Position numbers and translations under genes: made by a program. Below, piece by piece: positions 33,784 to 45,184 of a stretch of DNA of 64,000 nucleotides. Below the pieces are notes generated by a model that saw only the letters and a list, made by a program, of their open reading frames with translations, did not search any database and was not told where the DNA came from. The number at the start of each line of letters is the position of its first letter. Positions within the stretch are counted from its first letter, which is position 1. This DNA comes from Pictodentalium vernedei (lineage: Eukaryota; Mollusca; Scaphopoda; Dentaliida; Dentaliidae): assembly GCA_031216915.1 (NCBI GenBank), contig CM062288.1, forward strand, positions 179,640,596-179,704,595, in the 5' to 3' direction.

Positions 33784-34857
33784 CGTTTCGTATCGTTTCC
33801 AACTATTACCACTAATAACATATCTCATGTCCCCTCATTGGAGGAATCTCACCATGCTTGTCCCGAAGGGGGAATGAATTATGAGCTATGTTCTCGACAA
33901 AATCATCTACAAAAGGCAGTGTCCTTAAATGATTCATCCAACGGCAAATCCGTTCATTCCATCGCTCATTCATTCAGTCTACCCTCATATACTCATAATC
34001 CCTATGCCTCTGAGTACGCATCTATTTGACCCTATCCTGAATGCTGCGGACATAACTGGGCAGCTCCATCTGCAAAATTCTCCATTCGAATTTTGTTTCT
34101 TTTCAATTACCGCCACAAAAGATATCACATGACCCTTCACTGGGACGAGCTTGTTGAGGTCGTTCCAATGGGAGCTTGAGCTATGTTTTGATAAAAAAAA
34201 AATGGATATGCTTAGTTAGCTGTTTCAGCAATCGCTATAGGTAGCACTGAAACACACCAGAATGGGATGTGTACTGAATTGACTAATTGGTCCACTTATG
34301 AAATTCTAATCAACATGTTTTCTTTTCTTTCCATCTTATTGACCCTTCTTATGCTAATACCGTAAAATCCTTTTAACATATACCCGAATACTCCATAACC
34401 CCTCCCCACCCCTCTCTCTCTCTCCCCGTATGCATCTATTTGGCCTTTACCTAATGTTACGACCATAATCTGGAAGCGCAGTTTAAAACAAAATCCCTTT
34501 CAAATTGAACTGTTCAATTGCTTTTTGTTTCATTAGTTCGTTTCTCCATTCCAGCTATTGCCACCATGCAGAGGCATATTTTATGACCCCCCCCCCCCCC
34601 CCCCCCCATTGGTACGGGCTCATCGAGCTTGTTCCAATGGGGAGTTGTGAGCTGTGTCCTCGGCAAACGTGGAAATGTTTGGCTATTTATTTACAAAATC
34701 GCTAAGATTTCTACTGAAACCAACAACAAAATGCAGTTTTATGAATGAATCCATTGCTCGGCCCATTTGTTTGTTTGTCTGTTCGCTGCTCGTTCATTCA
34801 TCCATTTATTTATTCATTCGCTCATCCACAAGTTTATTTATTCATTGTTGTTTTCAA
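32103..34857. other. DIRS-3 5' region followed by diverged repeats and homopolymers
   Basis: To about 32800 this is probably DIRS-3 leader/gag remnant, without a gag signature I can identify. From 32880 to 34720 diverged repeats carry CGAGCTCATCCCAGTGGGAG-like centres at about 33170, 33850, 34150 and 34630, recalling the centre of the TTAA MITE (GAGCTCGTTCCAATGAGGGG). Poly-C runs (32910, 33550, 34590), a T run (33758-33783) and CATT-rich sequence (34780-34980) lie among them. Where the LINE begins within this stretch is not resolved. Confidence 0.5.
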
Positions 34858-36060
34858 TACACATTCATGCAATATCTATTCATCCATTCATCCACTTATC
34901 CATTTATTCGTCATTTGTTCACTCATTTATTCAGTTACCTATTCGTTATTCTCATTGCTCGTTCATTGACCCAACATGCACTTGACTGTTAATCGCTAAT
35001 CTATCTCTGATTTGTTTCTTATCAGTATTATCTTCACATGAAGTTTTCATGTTATCATCCGCTGGATGTGACTTCTAGTTAGCGTACATTTTTTATCAAG
35101 ATTTGCCTTGTTACAGTCGGCTGGAGAAGGGATTATATTCCGTCTCCAGTGGACAATAACAAGGCAAGTAATTAATGTGTATTGACAAGCACCTCGCCCA
35201 GTGATATTCTAACAAAACGTCTATTTTCCGACGGAAGTTGCTACCACCATCAAGTTATTCGTTCCCCCATTCATGTAATACCTATTCATCCATTCATTCA
35301 CTTATCCATTTATCCGTCATTTGTTCATTCATTTATTCAGTTACCTATTCGTTATTCTCATTGCTCGTTCATTGACCCAATATGCACTTGACAGTTAATC
35401 GCTAATCTATCTCTGATTTGTTTCCTATCAGTATTATCTTCACATGAAGTTTTCATGTTATCATCCGCTGGATGTGACTTCTAGTTAGCGTACATTTCTT
35501 ATCAAGATTTGCCTTGTTACGGTCGACTGGAGAAGGGGTTATATTCCGTCTCCAGTGGACAATAACAAGGCAAATAATTAATGTGTATTGACTAGCACCT
35601 CGCCCAGTGATATTCTAACAAAACGTCTGTTTTCCGACGGAAGTTGCTACCACCATCAAGTTATTCGTTCCCCCATTCATGTAATATCTATTCATCCATT
35701 CATTCACTGATTCATTTATTCGTCATTTGTTCATTCATTTATTCAGTTACTTATTCGTTATTCTCATTGCTCGTTCATTCACCCAACATGCACTTGACTG
35801 TTAATCGCTAATCTATCTCTGATTTGCTTCCTATCAGTATTATCTTCACATGAAGTTTTCATGTTATCATCCGCTGGATGTGACCTCTTGTTAGCGTACA
35901 TTTTTTATCAAGATTTGTCTTGTTACAGTCGACTGGAGAAGGGATTATATTCCGTCTCCAGTGGACAATAACAGGGCAAATAATTGATAATTAATGTGTA
36001 ATAATTAATGTGTATTGACAAGCACCTCGCCCAGTGATATTCTAACAAAAAGTCTGTTTC
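34858..36060 (+). promoter_or_regulatory. 406-bp tandem monomers in the LINE 5' region (putative promoter repeats)
   Basis: TTGCTCGTTCATT occurs at 34955, 35361 and 35767, exactly 406 bp apart. The intervening sequence is nearly identical (for example TATCATCCGCTGGATGTGAC and GGAGAAGGGATTATATTCCG in each unit). There are two complete units, part of one before and about 290 bp of one after. Tandem 5' monomers driving transcription are known for mouse L1; here promoter activity is inference. Confidence 0.7.
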
Positions 36061-36371
36061 ATGAACAGTATGATATTCTTCCCTCTATACCAATTTGGCT
36101 TACAATCACTCCTTTTATCAAGCCTACATTTATCTTTCTATATCTTGGCCCATAAATTTGCCCACGCACTTGACCATGGTATTTAAGGTTTGTCTTAAAT
36201 ACCTTATCCATTACTTTTATCTTTTTTACTTTTTCATTATTTTTGGATTTCTCGCGCTGAACAGCGGATTCCGAAGACCATTTAGCAACTGTAAATTCTC
36301 ACAAAACAGTGACATATATCCTAAAAAGTACCCCCAAAGTGTTATTGTAGGTTTATTCACCTTTCTCAATA

Positions 36372-39300
36372 ATGGATAATAAGTTATCCCTAGATGAGAT
36401 CCAGAATGAAGATGCCTTTGACTTCGTTACTGTATTTAATAACGAAATCTCGCCCATGTCTGAAGATGATCCAATTACACCATTGACTGTTGACAAAGAT
36501 AACTGTAAATATCATACACCGGAAACTTTCTCGACCACGATAGTTACCAAAAAGAAGTCAATAGCATTGCTTAATATTAATTGTCGTAGCTTAAACGCTA
36601 ACTTTGATCAATTCAAATCGCTCATTTCCGACCTCCAGTTAGACCAGACTTTCTTTGACATCATCGGCATAACGGAGACATTCAGCATTAACAAAGACAT
36701 TTCATATACTTTAGAAGGTTATCAACCGCTCTTATTACGAACACGACCGATAGACGATGACGGTAGAGGCGGAGTTGGTATGTTTGTTAAAGAAAGGACA
36801 GCCTATAAAATAAGACACGATCTAAGTATATTCATTCCCCATGTATTTGAATCCCTGTTCATAGAGCTTACCGACACCGGTAAATCCATAGTAGGGGTCA
36901 TATACAGACCAAATACAGCTCCAAAAGGTGACATAGTCTTGTTTTTGTCAAAATTTACCAACGTACTTGACCAAGTAAATTCCGAAAATAAAAACACATA
37001 TTTAATGGGCGACTTTAATTTAGATCTACTTAATTTTAATCAACATAATAAAACCAACCTGTACCTAGATTTATTATTTAGTGCTGGATTCACTCCAACT
37101 ATTACCAAACCTACAAGAGTGACAGATCATTCGGCTACCATAATTGACCATATATTTTGCAATAACTTAAATCAATTTACCTCAGGAATAATCATAACAG
37201 ACGTAAGTGACCACTTCGCAACATTTTACATCGATAGAACAAACATATCAAGACCCAACATCCCCACGGAATACAAACGAATTTTCAGTACTAGGAATAT
37301 TGCTTCATTTAAACGCCTACTTTCCGAATCAGATTTCTCTAACATATTTTCAGAGATTTGTCCGAATGACGCCTATGAAAAATTTCTTCTGATTTTATCA
37401 GATTCATTTGAGAAGTCATTTCCCATGCAAAGGGTTAGTACTAAGAATAAATATGTAAAACGAGAGCCATGGATGACCGCAGGTCTAATGCAGTCATCCC
37501 GAAACAAACATAAACTCCTAGTTAAAAAATTAAAACACCCATCTAATGACAACATTTCCCGATACAAAGTCTATTGCAATGTCTTTAACTGCAAACAAAT
37601 GCAAACACAAACAAACTTATTACAAGCAAGTATTAGAAACAAACAAAGGAAATGTCAAGAAAACCTGGGATATCCTTCGAAAAGTAATCAATAAGTCAAA
37701 CAATTCACCACCTCTACCGTCATCATTCTCAGATGGCAACCTAACACTAGAAAGTCCGACAGCAATCGCTGATAAATTCAACAATTATTTTGTTAACATT
37801 GGAAAAGGTATAGCTAATAATATGACAGAACCTACCAATCATTTCACTGACTACCTAAAAAACGGAGTGTCTGATTCTTTCTTTGTATCGCCTACTGGCG
37901 TCCAAGAGGTTATCCTCTGTACAAAAAGCCTATCTCCAAAGTCATCATTAGACTGTCATAATATCTCCTCGAAAATATTGAAAGAAATCATACAGGAGAT
38001 AGCAGTACCCCTTACGCATATAATAAACCTGTCATTCGCCACTGGTATTGTACCTCAGAAAATGAAAACTGCAAAAGTAATACCCATTTTCAAGTCAGGA
38101 GATAAACACTTATTCAATAACTATCGACCCATAAGTATCTTGCCATCTTTTTCCAAAATTTTGGAAAAAATAATGCACAAAAGACTAACAGGCTTTCTGG
38201 ATGAACATAAACTTATTTCTAATTACCAATTTGGCTTTAGAAAAGGACACTCTACTATTCACCCCATTCTACATCTTATTAATCATGTTGCCAAAATGAA
38301 TGACACACCTTCAAAAGACTGTACATTATCTATATTTTTGGATTTTTCCAAAGCATTTGATACAATTGACCATAGTATTCTGATTAAAAAACTGGAGCAC
38401 TATGGTATACGAGGTATAGCAAACTCATGGTTTAAAAGTTATCTCTGCCAACGAACCCAATTTGTTCAATTCATGACCAGTTCTTCGGATGCGCAAACTA
38501 TCACAACAGGTGTTCCTCAAGGTTCTGTCCTGGGTCCCCTCTTATTTCTTTTGTATGTGAATGATATTTGTGAGTCCACAAGTTTGAAAGTATTATTATT
38601 TGCTGACGATACTACTGCTCATACATCTGGGAATAACCTAAACAACATAAGTAGGGAAGCCAATTATGAACTATCAAAAATTAGTGACTGGTGTCTAGCC
38701 AATAAACTGGCACTGAACGCGAGCAAAACTAAGGCCATTCTACTGCACCCCCAACATGACAATTATAATTTTGACCTAAATATCTCACCTATATCATTAA
38801 ACAGTACTGAGGTTGAGATCGCAGGAAATAACAGGAAAATTAAATTCATACAATTTCTTGGAATCAACATGGATGAAAACCTAAAATTTAAGCATCACAT
38901 ATCGACGGTCGCCACAAAAGTGGCCAGGGCAGTTTACGTGTTGAATAGAGTCAAACGTTTGTTACCCATCGAATCGCTAAAACAATTATATTTCACCTTG
39001 ATCCAAAGTCACCTAATCTATGGTGTCCAAATCTGGGGCAATTCGTCTTCTACCAATAGGCTATTAAATCTTCAAAAAAAGGCTATACGGATTATAACCA
39101 ACAAAAAATTTAATTCTCACACTGACCCACTTTTCAAACGGTTAGAAATTTTGAAAATACACGACTTGTACAAGTTATATTCCCTCTTATTCATGATTGA
39201 CTGGTCGAGCAATAACTTACCAAGAAGTTTCGACGACTGTTTCCAGATTCATACAAACCCTTCTGGAAGGGTAACCAGACAAACCGGAAATCTAGCAATA

Positions 39301-39516
39301 CATAAACCACGAACCCAATTCTCAATGGCCCTGCCACATTTCAACTTTCCGAAAATGTGGAACGAACTCGACTCGTTCACAAAAGCCCTTACCCAGTCAG
39401 CATTTAAGAAAATACAAACAAAGAAATATCTTGATTCATACCAATCCACTATCCACTGTACTAATCCATCTTGCACTGACTGCTTGGCTAATTCTGGATC
39501 ACTATCATCTACCTAG
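36372..39516 (+). pseudogene. LINE polyprotein: AP-endonuclease and reverse transcriptase, one frameshift
   Basis: The first frame (440 codons, 36372-37694) is an AP-like endonuclease with LNINCRS (residues 67-73), the catalytic glutamate in GITET (102), VGVIYRPN (about 174-181), MGDFNLDLL (212-220), ATIIDHIF and the SDH triad at 279-281. A frameshift near 37585 moves into the second frame. That frame carries RT: YRPISILPSFSKILEKI, FLDFSKAFDTIDH, GVPQGSVLGPLLF and the active site LLFADDTT (about 351-358 of that frame). A CTNPSCTDC cysteine cluster lies near the C-terminus. No separate ORF1 was found upstream. The protein would nick DNA and prime reverse transcription on it. One indel is the only obvious defect. 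Confidence 0.88.
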
Positions 39517-40213
39517 TTTCCTAACACAAGTGCCCCATCTTTCCCGTAATGATTATCATTATCTTTCTGATCGTTTTTGCGTACACTCACTTCGTTCGTA
39601 AAGATATCTTAATTTCGGAATTCCTAATGGGGCAAACCTCAATTGCTGCTTTGCATTCAGATCTGGTAACATATGTGGGGAAAAAAAAAACCCAAAAAAA
39701 AACAAAACAATACAAAACAAAAAAAGGGGTCAAGAAATAAAAAGTAAATAAACAATATAAATATATAAATACAATTAAAAAGAGAAATAATCTTTAAAAA
39801 AATACAACAATAAAAAAGAATACTAAAAATAAAATTCTGTAAAATCGGATTCTGCTGTTCAAAAAAAAAAAAAAAAAATGAATAAATAAATAAAATAAGA
39901 TAAGGATCAAATAAAATAAAATAATTCATTTTCATTTTGATTTTTATTTATTTTTTTTTTCTGTTCTTTCAGGTTTTATCTATTTACCTTAATATTTATT
40001 TTATCTTAATATTTCACCATATACCATTTTCTCTGCATGTTTCAATATTGAAAATATGTACATATTTTACCCTGGGAATGACGGGAAGACAGTCACTAGA
40101 CTATGTCATTTCCCAGCAGTATACATATAAACACTTTTTAAAAAAATTATGTTATGCACTATTATTGTAAAAATATTTGTATACTGCGAATAAATTTCAT
40201 TTCATTTCATTTC

Positions 40214-42130
40214 TGCTGCTACTGCTGATCCGTCTGCAACGTCATCGGTCACTGTTTCTGCCGGCCTCAGCTTATCCCTGCAGGGGTCTGCAGAGATGCA
40301 TCTCTGGTAGTGTGGATGTGGGGTATCGGCCTCAGCCTTCCCTGACTTCAACTCGGCGAAGTCGGAAGGGGCTGCCAACCGAACCCTCTGCTGTGCCCTC
40401 TCAGCCATTGAGCACAGCAGTTTTATCCCTGCAGGGGTCTGCAGAGATGTCTGGTAATGTGGACGTGGGGTATCGGCCTCAGCCTTCCCTGACTTCAACT
40501 CGGCGAAGTTGGAAGGGGCTGCCTGCTGAACCCTCTGCTTTGGTCTTTCGGCCATCAAGCACCGCAGTTTTCTCATTGGATTCGGATGTTCATGGAGAGG
40601 CCACCATGAACTCTGTGGCATTTCCGTCCACGCACTCTGGTCCCGTGGCCAGTTTTGCGAGACCAACGCCTTTTGTGCAGACTGGACCTTCTGTCCCTCA
40701 GAGGTCCGCGGCACTCTCCTGAGTTCCTGCTCTGTAGATCTGCAGGGTATGTCATACCCCTATACACATCTGCCTTCAGATGTTTCGGCTGCCACCCGTC
40801 ACCCCGCGTCGGGTGTATTTGAGGATCGTAACCCTTCGCTGGTTAAAAGGGTCAGGAGTGAAGCCACTTTGCCGGTTCGTTCCCACGTCGAACCGACCTA
40901 CACAGGCCATGAGCTTAGGGAGGCCCTCTCCTTGCTCACTCAGGTTCTGTCCAAGAGCCTTCCTGTTGCTTCCAGCGAGGCTACTAGTGGTTTCCAGGTG
41001 CCCCCTGCGATCGGAAGCAGGCCACTTTCTGATCCCTCAGGTGTGCCTACACCATGGGAAGCATCAGCTGGTTTGTCCATGTTGATGGGCTATGTGTCTT
41101 CCGACTCAGAGGATGGGTCCGACATACCTGACGTCGAGAACCAAAAGTCTTCTGACTTGGGGGCAACCCTTGACTTTGTGTTTGGGTTCCTTCCAGATCG
41201 CAAACCGTCAAACCAGCCGACACTGTCAGCCAGGCCACGATCATCGGTCGTGCGCCTACAGCCTGTGGAGCAACCTGCTTCTGGGCGCTTTCGACCGTGC
41301 CAGTCGGTACAGGTGGTTGAAGCGTTTTCAGCTTTAGACTCGTTCTTCGCTAGGGTTGACACTTTTTTGCCTCCAGTGCGTTATCGTTTCTACAATTCCA
41401 CCAATCCATCAGTCTGCCAGACTTTGACGGTCTTGGATCAGGACTCCACCTCCCTTGGGCTTTCCAAGCCCAAGTCGGCCGTTATTCCTATGGTGACTCT
41501 GGAGTCCCTGTTGGGCTTATCGAGAGAGATGCTGGGCATGCTTTCTCTCTCGGATCAGGTTGTCTCTGCTTTGGCTGCTTTTCTGCCTACAGATAAGTTT
41601 GACGACGTACAAGCTCCTTTGCGTGTGCTTTCCAAGGCGCTCATGCACACGCATGCCTGTAACACAGCTAACTTGGAATTAGTTTGCAGGGATGCTGTGT
41701 TGGACACACGCCATTCCCTTCCTGAGGTGCAGCACGCTGCTCTTCGATCTGCTTCTTCGGCGGGTCGGCAACTATTCCATGGTTCCGTGGCAACGGTCCG
41801 GTGTGACATCCTACATCATTCCATAGATCAGCTGCTGCTTCGTCAGCTTGATCAGCCTTCTGTTGGAGGCAGGGGCCGTCCAAAGCCTAACAAGTGCCCT
41901 TTTGCTTCCTCTGCGAAGACAAGGGCTGATCCTCCTGCCGCCGCTTCTACTTACTCATGGGGTAAGGGTAAGGGTAAATGTCGGCAGGCTAGAGGGAGGA
42001 CTCAGGATTCTTCATATAGTACAGGAGGTGTTTCTCCTCTTGCGGGCCTCGCCAAGGCTCGAAATGAAGGTCCTCACCTCGATTTGTCCCAGGTTGAGGC
42101 ATCCAACTCTGTCGAAAGTGCCTCTTCCAA
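40214..42130 (+). pseudogene. DIRS-3 gag-like ORF1, 5' part displaced by the LINE
   Basis: A serine/proline-rich stretch contains a 151-bp direct duplication (starts 40272 and 40423; peptide VDVGYRPQPSLTSTRRS twice). After a frame change near 40730 a 599-codon frame runs from 40749. It carries the conserved gag segment LSDQVVSALAAFLPTDKFDD then NTANLELVCRDAVLDTR, comparable to SALSVANLELVRRDAALAT in DIRS-2 gag. A glycine/lysine-rich tail (GKGKGKCRQARGR) precedes the RT. Function inferred from order and these matches. Confidence 0.68.
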
Positions 42131-42881
42131 CACAAGTTTCTTTAGATGTTACACATTGGGAACTTTTGATCATGGAGATAGACAATCTCCTGTCAAAGGA
42201 GGAGATCGAGGTCGTCAAGAACATTCATTCAGTGGGATTTTATTCCCACTTGTTCTTGGTGCGGAAGAAGGACGGCTGACTCTGACCGGTTATCAACCTG
42301 AGTATTCCGACGGTGCAGGGTCATTTCCACTGAGTGGATGCTCCATAGGGCAGTGTTCAAGTCGCTTTGCGATCTCTGGGGTCGTCCCCACATCGATCTC
42401 TTTGCGACTTGTTGGAACCATCAGGTGGACACTTTTGTGTCCCCGTGTCCAGATCCTCTGGCTTTCGCTGTGGACGCTCTATCACTTGGTTGGAATGGTC
42501 TTGTTGGCGACACCTTCCCGCTGGTTCCGATTCTGCCTCAGGTTCTAACCAAGATACGAACCTGCAGTTGTCGAATCATTCTGATCACTGCCCTGTCGCC
42601 TCAATGGGTGTGGATCAATCAGCTCTGCTCTCTGTTGACGGCGGTTCGGGCACGTCTCCCTCTACTTTGCGACCTTCTTTGCCAAGGTCACCCGACAAGG
42701 TTTCACGTCGACCCAACTTCATTGTGCCTTCACGCATCTCTTTTGTCAGATCCTGTCTCCTCCGTAGAGGTTTTTTCGAGAGTGGAGTGCATTTCTTCTT
42801 CAAGGTGGCACTCTACTGGTTTAGCCTATGCAGCTAAGTGGAAGGTCTTCTGTCAATGGTGTGCCGATCACTCTGTTGATT
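42130..42881 (+). pseudogene. DIRS-3 RT-to-methyltransferase remnant with a large internal deletion
   Basis: The RT beginning is readable up to GFYSHLFLVRKKDG at 42279. The next bases already correspond to the end of RNase H (ADSDRLST) and its linker. All RT catalytic motifs and most RNase H, about 1.1-1.2 kb in DIRS-2, are gone. The methyltransferase-like domain remains: HIDLFATCWNHQVDTFVSPC, DALSLGWNG, then a damaged counterpart of YAYPPAP (DTFPLVP) and ALSPQWVW. It stops at TGATTAG (42876-42881). Confidence 0.75.
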
Positions 42882-43804
42882 AGGCCAATCCTTCGATATC
42901 ACAGATTGCGGAGTTTCTGGTATATCTGTTTGGTTCTTGGGGTCTCCAGCCTGTTACCATCAAAGGTTACAGGTCCATGCTTTCGGAGACCTTTTCGTAT
43001 GTGGGACAGCGTCGTATCGGCACTATTCCATACCTCTCCAAGCTTGTTCGGCACTTTTCCTTGAAAAGGCCTAGGACTTTGCAGCTTACCCCAAGGTGGA
43101 ATCTTTGTTGGGTGCTGCTTTGCTGGGGGGGGGGGGGGGGGGTGGGGGGGGGGGGGGGGGGTGGAGGGCGCTGTTCGAACCTTTATCCCAGGTGGATATG
43201 CGTTTTCTCACAAGACGGCTTTTCGGATGGCTTTTGCCTCAGCCAGACAGGTTAATGAGCTTCACGCCTTCGCGGTCTTGTTCAGGAGCTCTCCCAACAG
43301 TGTTACGTTTACCACTGATTGCTCCTTTCTAGCCAAGAATCAGATACCAGAAACTACTCCAACTCCTATCTGTATCAGGTCTCTTCCTTCTGCTGAGGGT
43401 AACTGCCCTTTGCTGTGTCCGGTTCGTGCAATTCGCATTTATCTCAATCGGACACAGTTCATTCGGAAAGGCAGGAAACAATTTTTTCTGTCTCTTTTTC
43501 CTGGTCGACAGAAGATCTCTTCTCAATTCATTTTTCGATGGATTTGTCTTGCTATTCGCACGGCTTATGTTTGTCTAGCGACTGACGATTGAATTACCAA
43601 GCGTATTTCTGCCCACGAGGTGCGTGCATTGTCTACCTCTTGGGCTTATACTAACTCCGTCATGTTGTCAGATGTTATGCAGGCAGCCTACTGGAGAAAT
43701 GCTACTTTCTCCACCTATCTGCGTCAGTTGCAGGAGCAGTCAGAGGACCTTTTTACTATGGGCCTCTTTCTTCTGCTCAGGCTGTTGTCTACCCTAGCCA
43801 TTAG
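42748..43804 (+). pseudogene. DIRS-3 tyrosine recombinase, decayed
   Basis: Readable segments: AAKWKVFCQWCADHSVD then a stop, TIKGYRSMLSETF, LVRHFSLKRPRTLQL, ASARQVNELHAFAV, ISAHEVRALSTSWAY and AAYWRNATFSTYL. The box I position that is arginine in DIRS-1 and DIRS-2 (SARRVSEL) is glutamine here (SARQVNEL). HEVR and the terminal tyrosine remain. A 37-base G-rich run sits inside the frame at 43125-43161, and an in-frame stop (ATDD then stop) lies near 43590. Non-functional. Confidence 0.8.
43125..43161 (+). repeat. poly-G expansion inside the DIRS-3 recombinase
   Basis: An almost pure run of G (one T at 43143) replaces a short stretch that in DIRS-2 reads through normally between WVLLKLKE and FEPL. 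It keeps G-quadruplex potential and is unlike the surrounding coding sequence. Confidence 0.85.
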
Positions 43805-44020
43805 GCTTCTTACAAGGTCAGTTCCAGCTCTGTGCTGTTACTGCCCTTTCTGTCTGTACGTCGCACAGAACCATACGCCTCATCTCTCATTGTCTTTTTA
43901 CTAATGATTGTGATGCTATGGTTTGATAGGCCTAGGGACCTCTTCCTCTGTCCACGGTTCCAGTGCAATATGGGTTATGTGGGGGTTGGTTATGTGATTC
44001 CCTCCATCCTATTGTCTATT

Positions 44021-44110
44021 CAGCCTGTAGTAAACAATTGTAAGGTAGGTTTATAGAAATTTAAATTTTATAATAAATTTCCTTTCGTATACCTACCATA
44101 ATTGTTTACA
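44021..44110. repeat. DIRS-3 internal complementary region
   Basis: CAGCCTGTAGTAAACAATTG... is the reverse complement of the left end at 31852 onward. ...AAATTTAAATTTTATAATAA... to ACCTACCATAATTGTTTAC is the reverse complement of the right end at 44476. The junction it records is ...ATTTC joined to TATAAACC. Confidence 0.85.
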
Positions 44111-44179
44111 TGGAGGCCCTCCCATCTTCTTATTCGGGTAAGAATCCTTCCTCCCCACTGATCACATAACTCCAATGTT

Positions 44180-44476
44180 GGCGGATTCAAAAGAATGATT
44201 CATTAGTTACTGTCTGCGCACTGGATGCCGGAAGCCGTGGATTTGTACTAAGAGAAGAGCATCCCCTACTGGGTGTGCGCCAGTGGCACTCTACCCAGTT
44301 TTGGCTTATTTTTTCTTTGTGCTTTTGCACCACTTTTCTTTCCCAAATCACTTGGGAAAGATCAAAATAGAGAGTATATTTTCCAAGTTAGGGACTTCCA
44401 CTGTAGTGCAAGCCTGTAGTAAACAATTGTGGTAGGTATAATAAGAAAGGAAATTTACTATAAAATTTAAATTTCT
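44180..44476. repeat. DIRS-3 right inverted terminal repeat
   Basis: Inverse of 31852-32102, ending GGAAATTTACTATAAAATTT then AAATTTC. DIRS-4 gag sequence resumes at 44477. Confidence 0.85.
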
Positions 44477-44933
44477 GAGAGTGAATCTGTCATGCAGAAT
44501 GTTGGGCAGTCCATTTTGGTAACACTTCTCTGCAGCTGTTGGTGGTGCTGGTGATGGGATGCCTGAAGTGGGGACTCCAGTCTCCCTTCCTTTGGTGCCA
44601 GGGGTCACCCTTGGGGCAATGGTTTTCGTTGAGACAAGTTCTTCTGAGGTCCACGCAGACACTCTCTCCGATTTTCTGCTGGCATCATCTGCAGCTGCTG
44701 AGGAATTTGTTCATGCTGCTCCTATTCTGCATAACAGCCTTCCTTCCATCTCTTCTGGAGATGGTATACAGACTCGGGGGCCTGAGGCTGTATACGGTGT
44801 GGTTATGCGGGGCACCCAGCTTTCCCTAGATTCTCAGCGAAGCTGTATGGATTTGTTGGCTGCCCTGTCTCATCTAGCTAAGTTTACACCTGGCCAGTTG
44901 GGATGCTCTGTCACTTCAACAGAGATTCCCTGA
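44477..44933 (+). pseudogene. DIRS-4 gag-like ORF1, downstream part
   Basis: The frame continues from the N-terminal piece at 31642-31851 (SESVMQNVGQSILVTLLCS) and then, after a frameshift, reads GDGMPEVGTPVSLPLVPGVT to a stop at 44933. Serine/alanine-rich sequence (SSAAAEEFVHAAP) fits the variable middle of DIRS gag. The conserved gag helical region, RT and YR that should follow are deleted; the right terminal repeat begins about 250 bp further on. Confidence 0.6.
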
Positions 44934-45184
44934 CCGTTGTCAGGCAAATTGTTTGTTGTTTTGCCTTCCCCTGCTGGTGAGCCGATGAGAGATGGGGCTG
45001 GGACAGTGGCAACCAGGTCCTTCTGTGATGCAGAGGACAGTGACGGCTCCTGTTAGCTCTCACTATGTCCCAAGTCTTGTTGTCGATTGACACAGGTCGT
45101 TGGTCTCAGAGGATTTGCAGTCAGGGACTTCTTTTGCTCAGATCAAATCACAAAACTTCTCATTGGCAGAAATTCGGAATTGAT

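Larger units (their letters stand above)
34858..40213 (+). mobile_element. non-LTR retrotransposon (LINE, CR1/Jockey-like), near full length
   Basis: A tandem 5' region (34858-36060) precedes a coding region with endonuclease and reverse transcriptase (36372-39516). An A-rich 3' UTR follows, ending with a (CATTT)n tail GAATAAATTTCATTTCATTT at about 40188-40213. DIRS-3 gag sequence begins immediately after the tail. One frameshift separates the endonuclease from RT. The clade is a guess from the endonuclease plus RT layout and the microsatellite tail. Confidence 0.85.
31852..44476 (+). mobile_element. DIRS element 3 (DIRS-3), inserted in DIRS-4 gag and split by a LINE
   Basis: Left inverted terminal repeat 31852-32102, right one about 44180-44476, internal complementary region 44021-44110. 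Removing it joins GCAGAT(ATTTC) to TGAGAGTG, keeping the DIRS-4 gag frame (GSHAD...SESVMQNVG). It belongs to a different DIRS family from copies 1 and 2 and is decayed: most of RT and RNase H are deleted, and frames are broken. A LINE and other repeats occupy roughly 32800-40213. Confidence 0.82.

Noticed and set aside
34745-34992. Ser/His/Ile-rich small membrane-like proteins
   Set aside because: They are translations of CATT-rich repeats and appear in all three plus frames.
43096-43332. Glycine-rich proteins around 43100
   Set aside because: The glycines are the translation of a poly-G run inserted in the recombinase relic.
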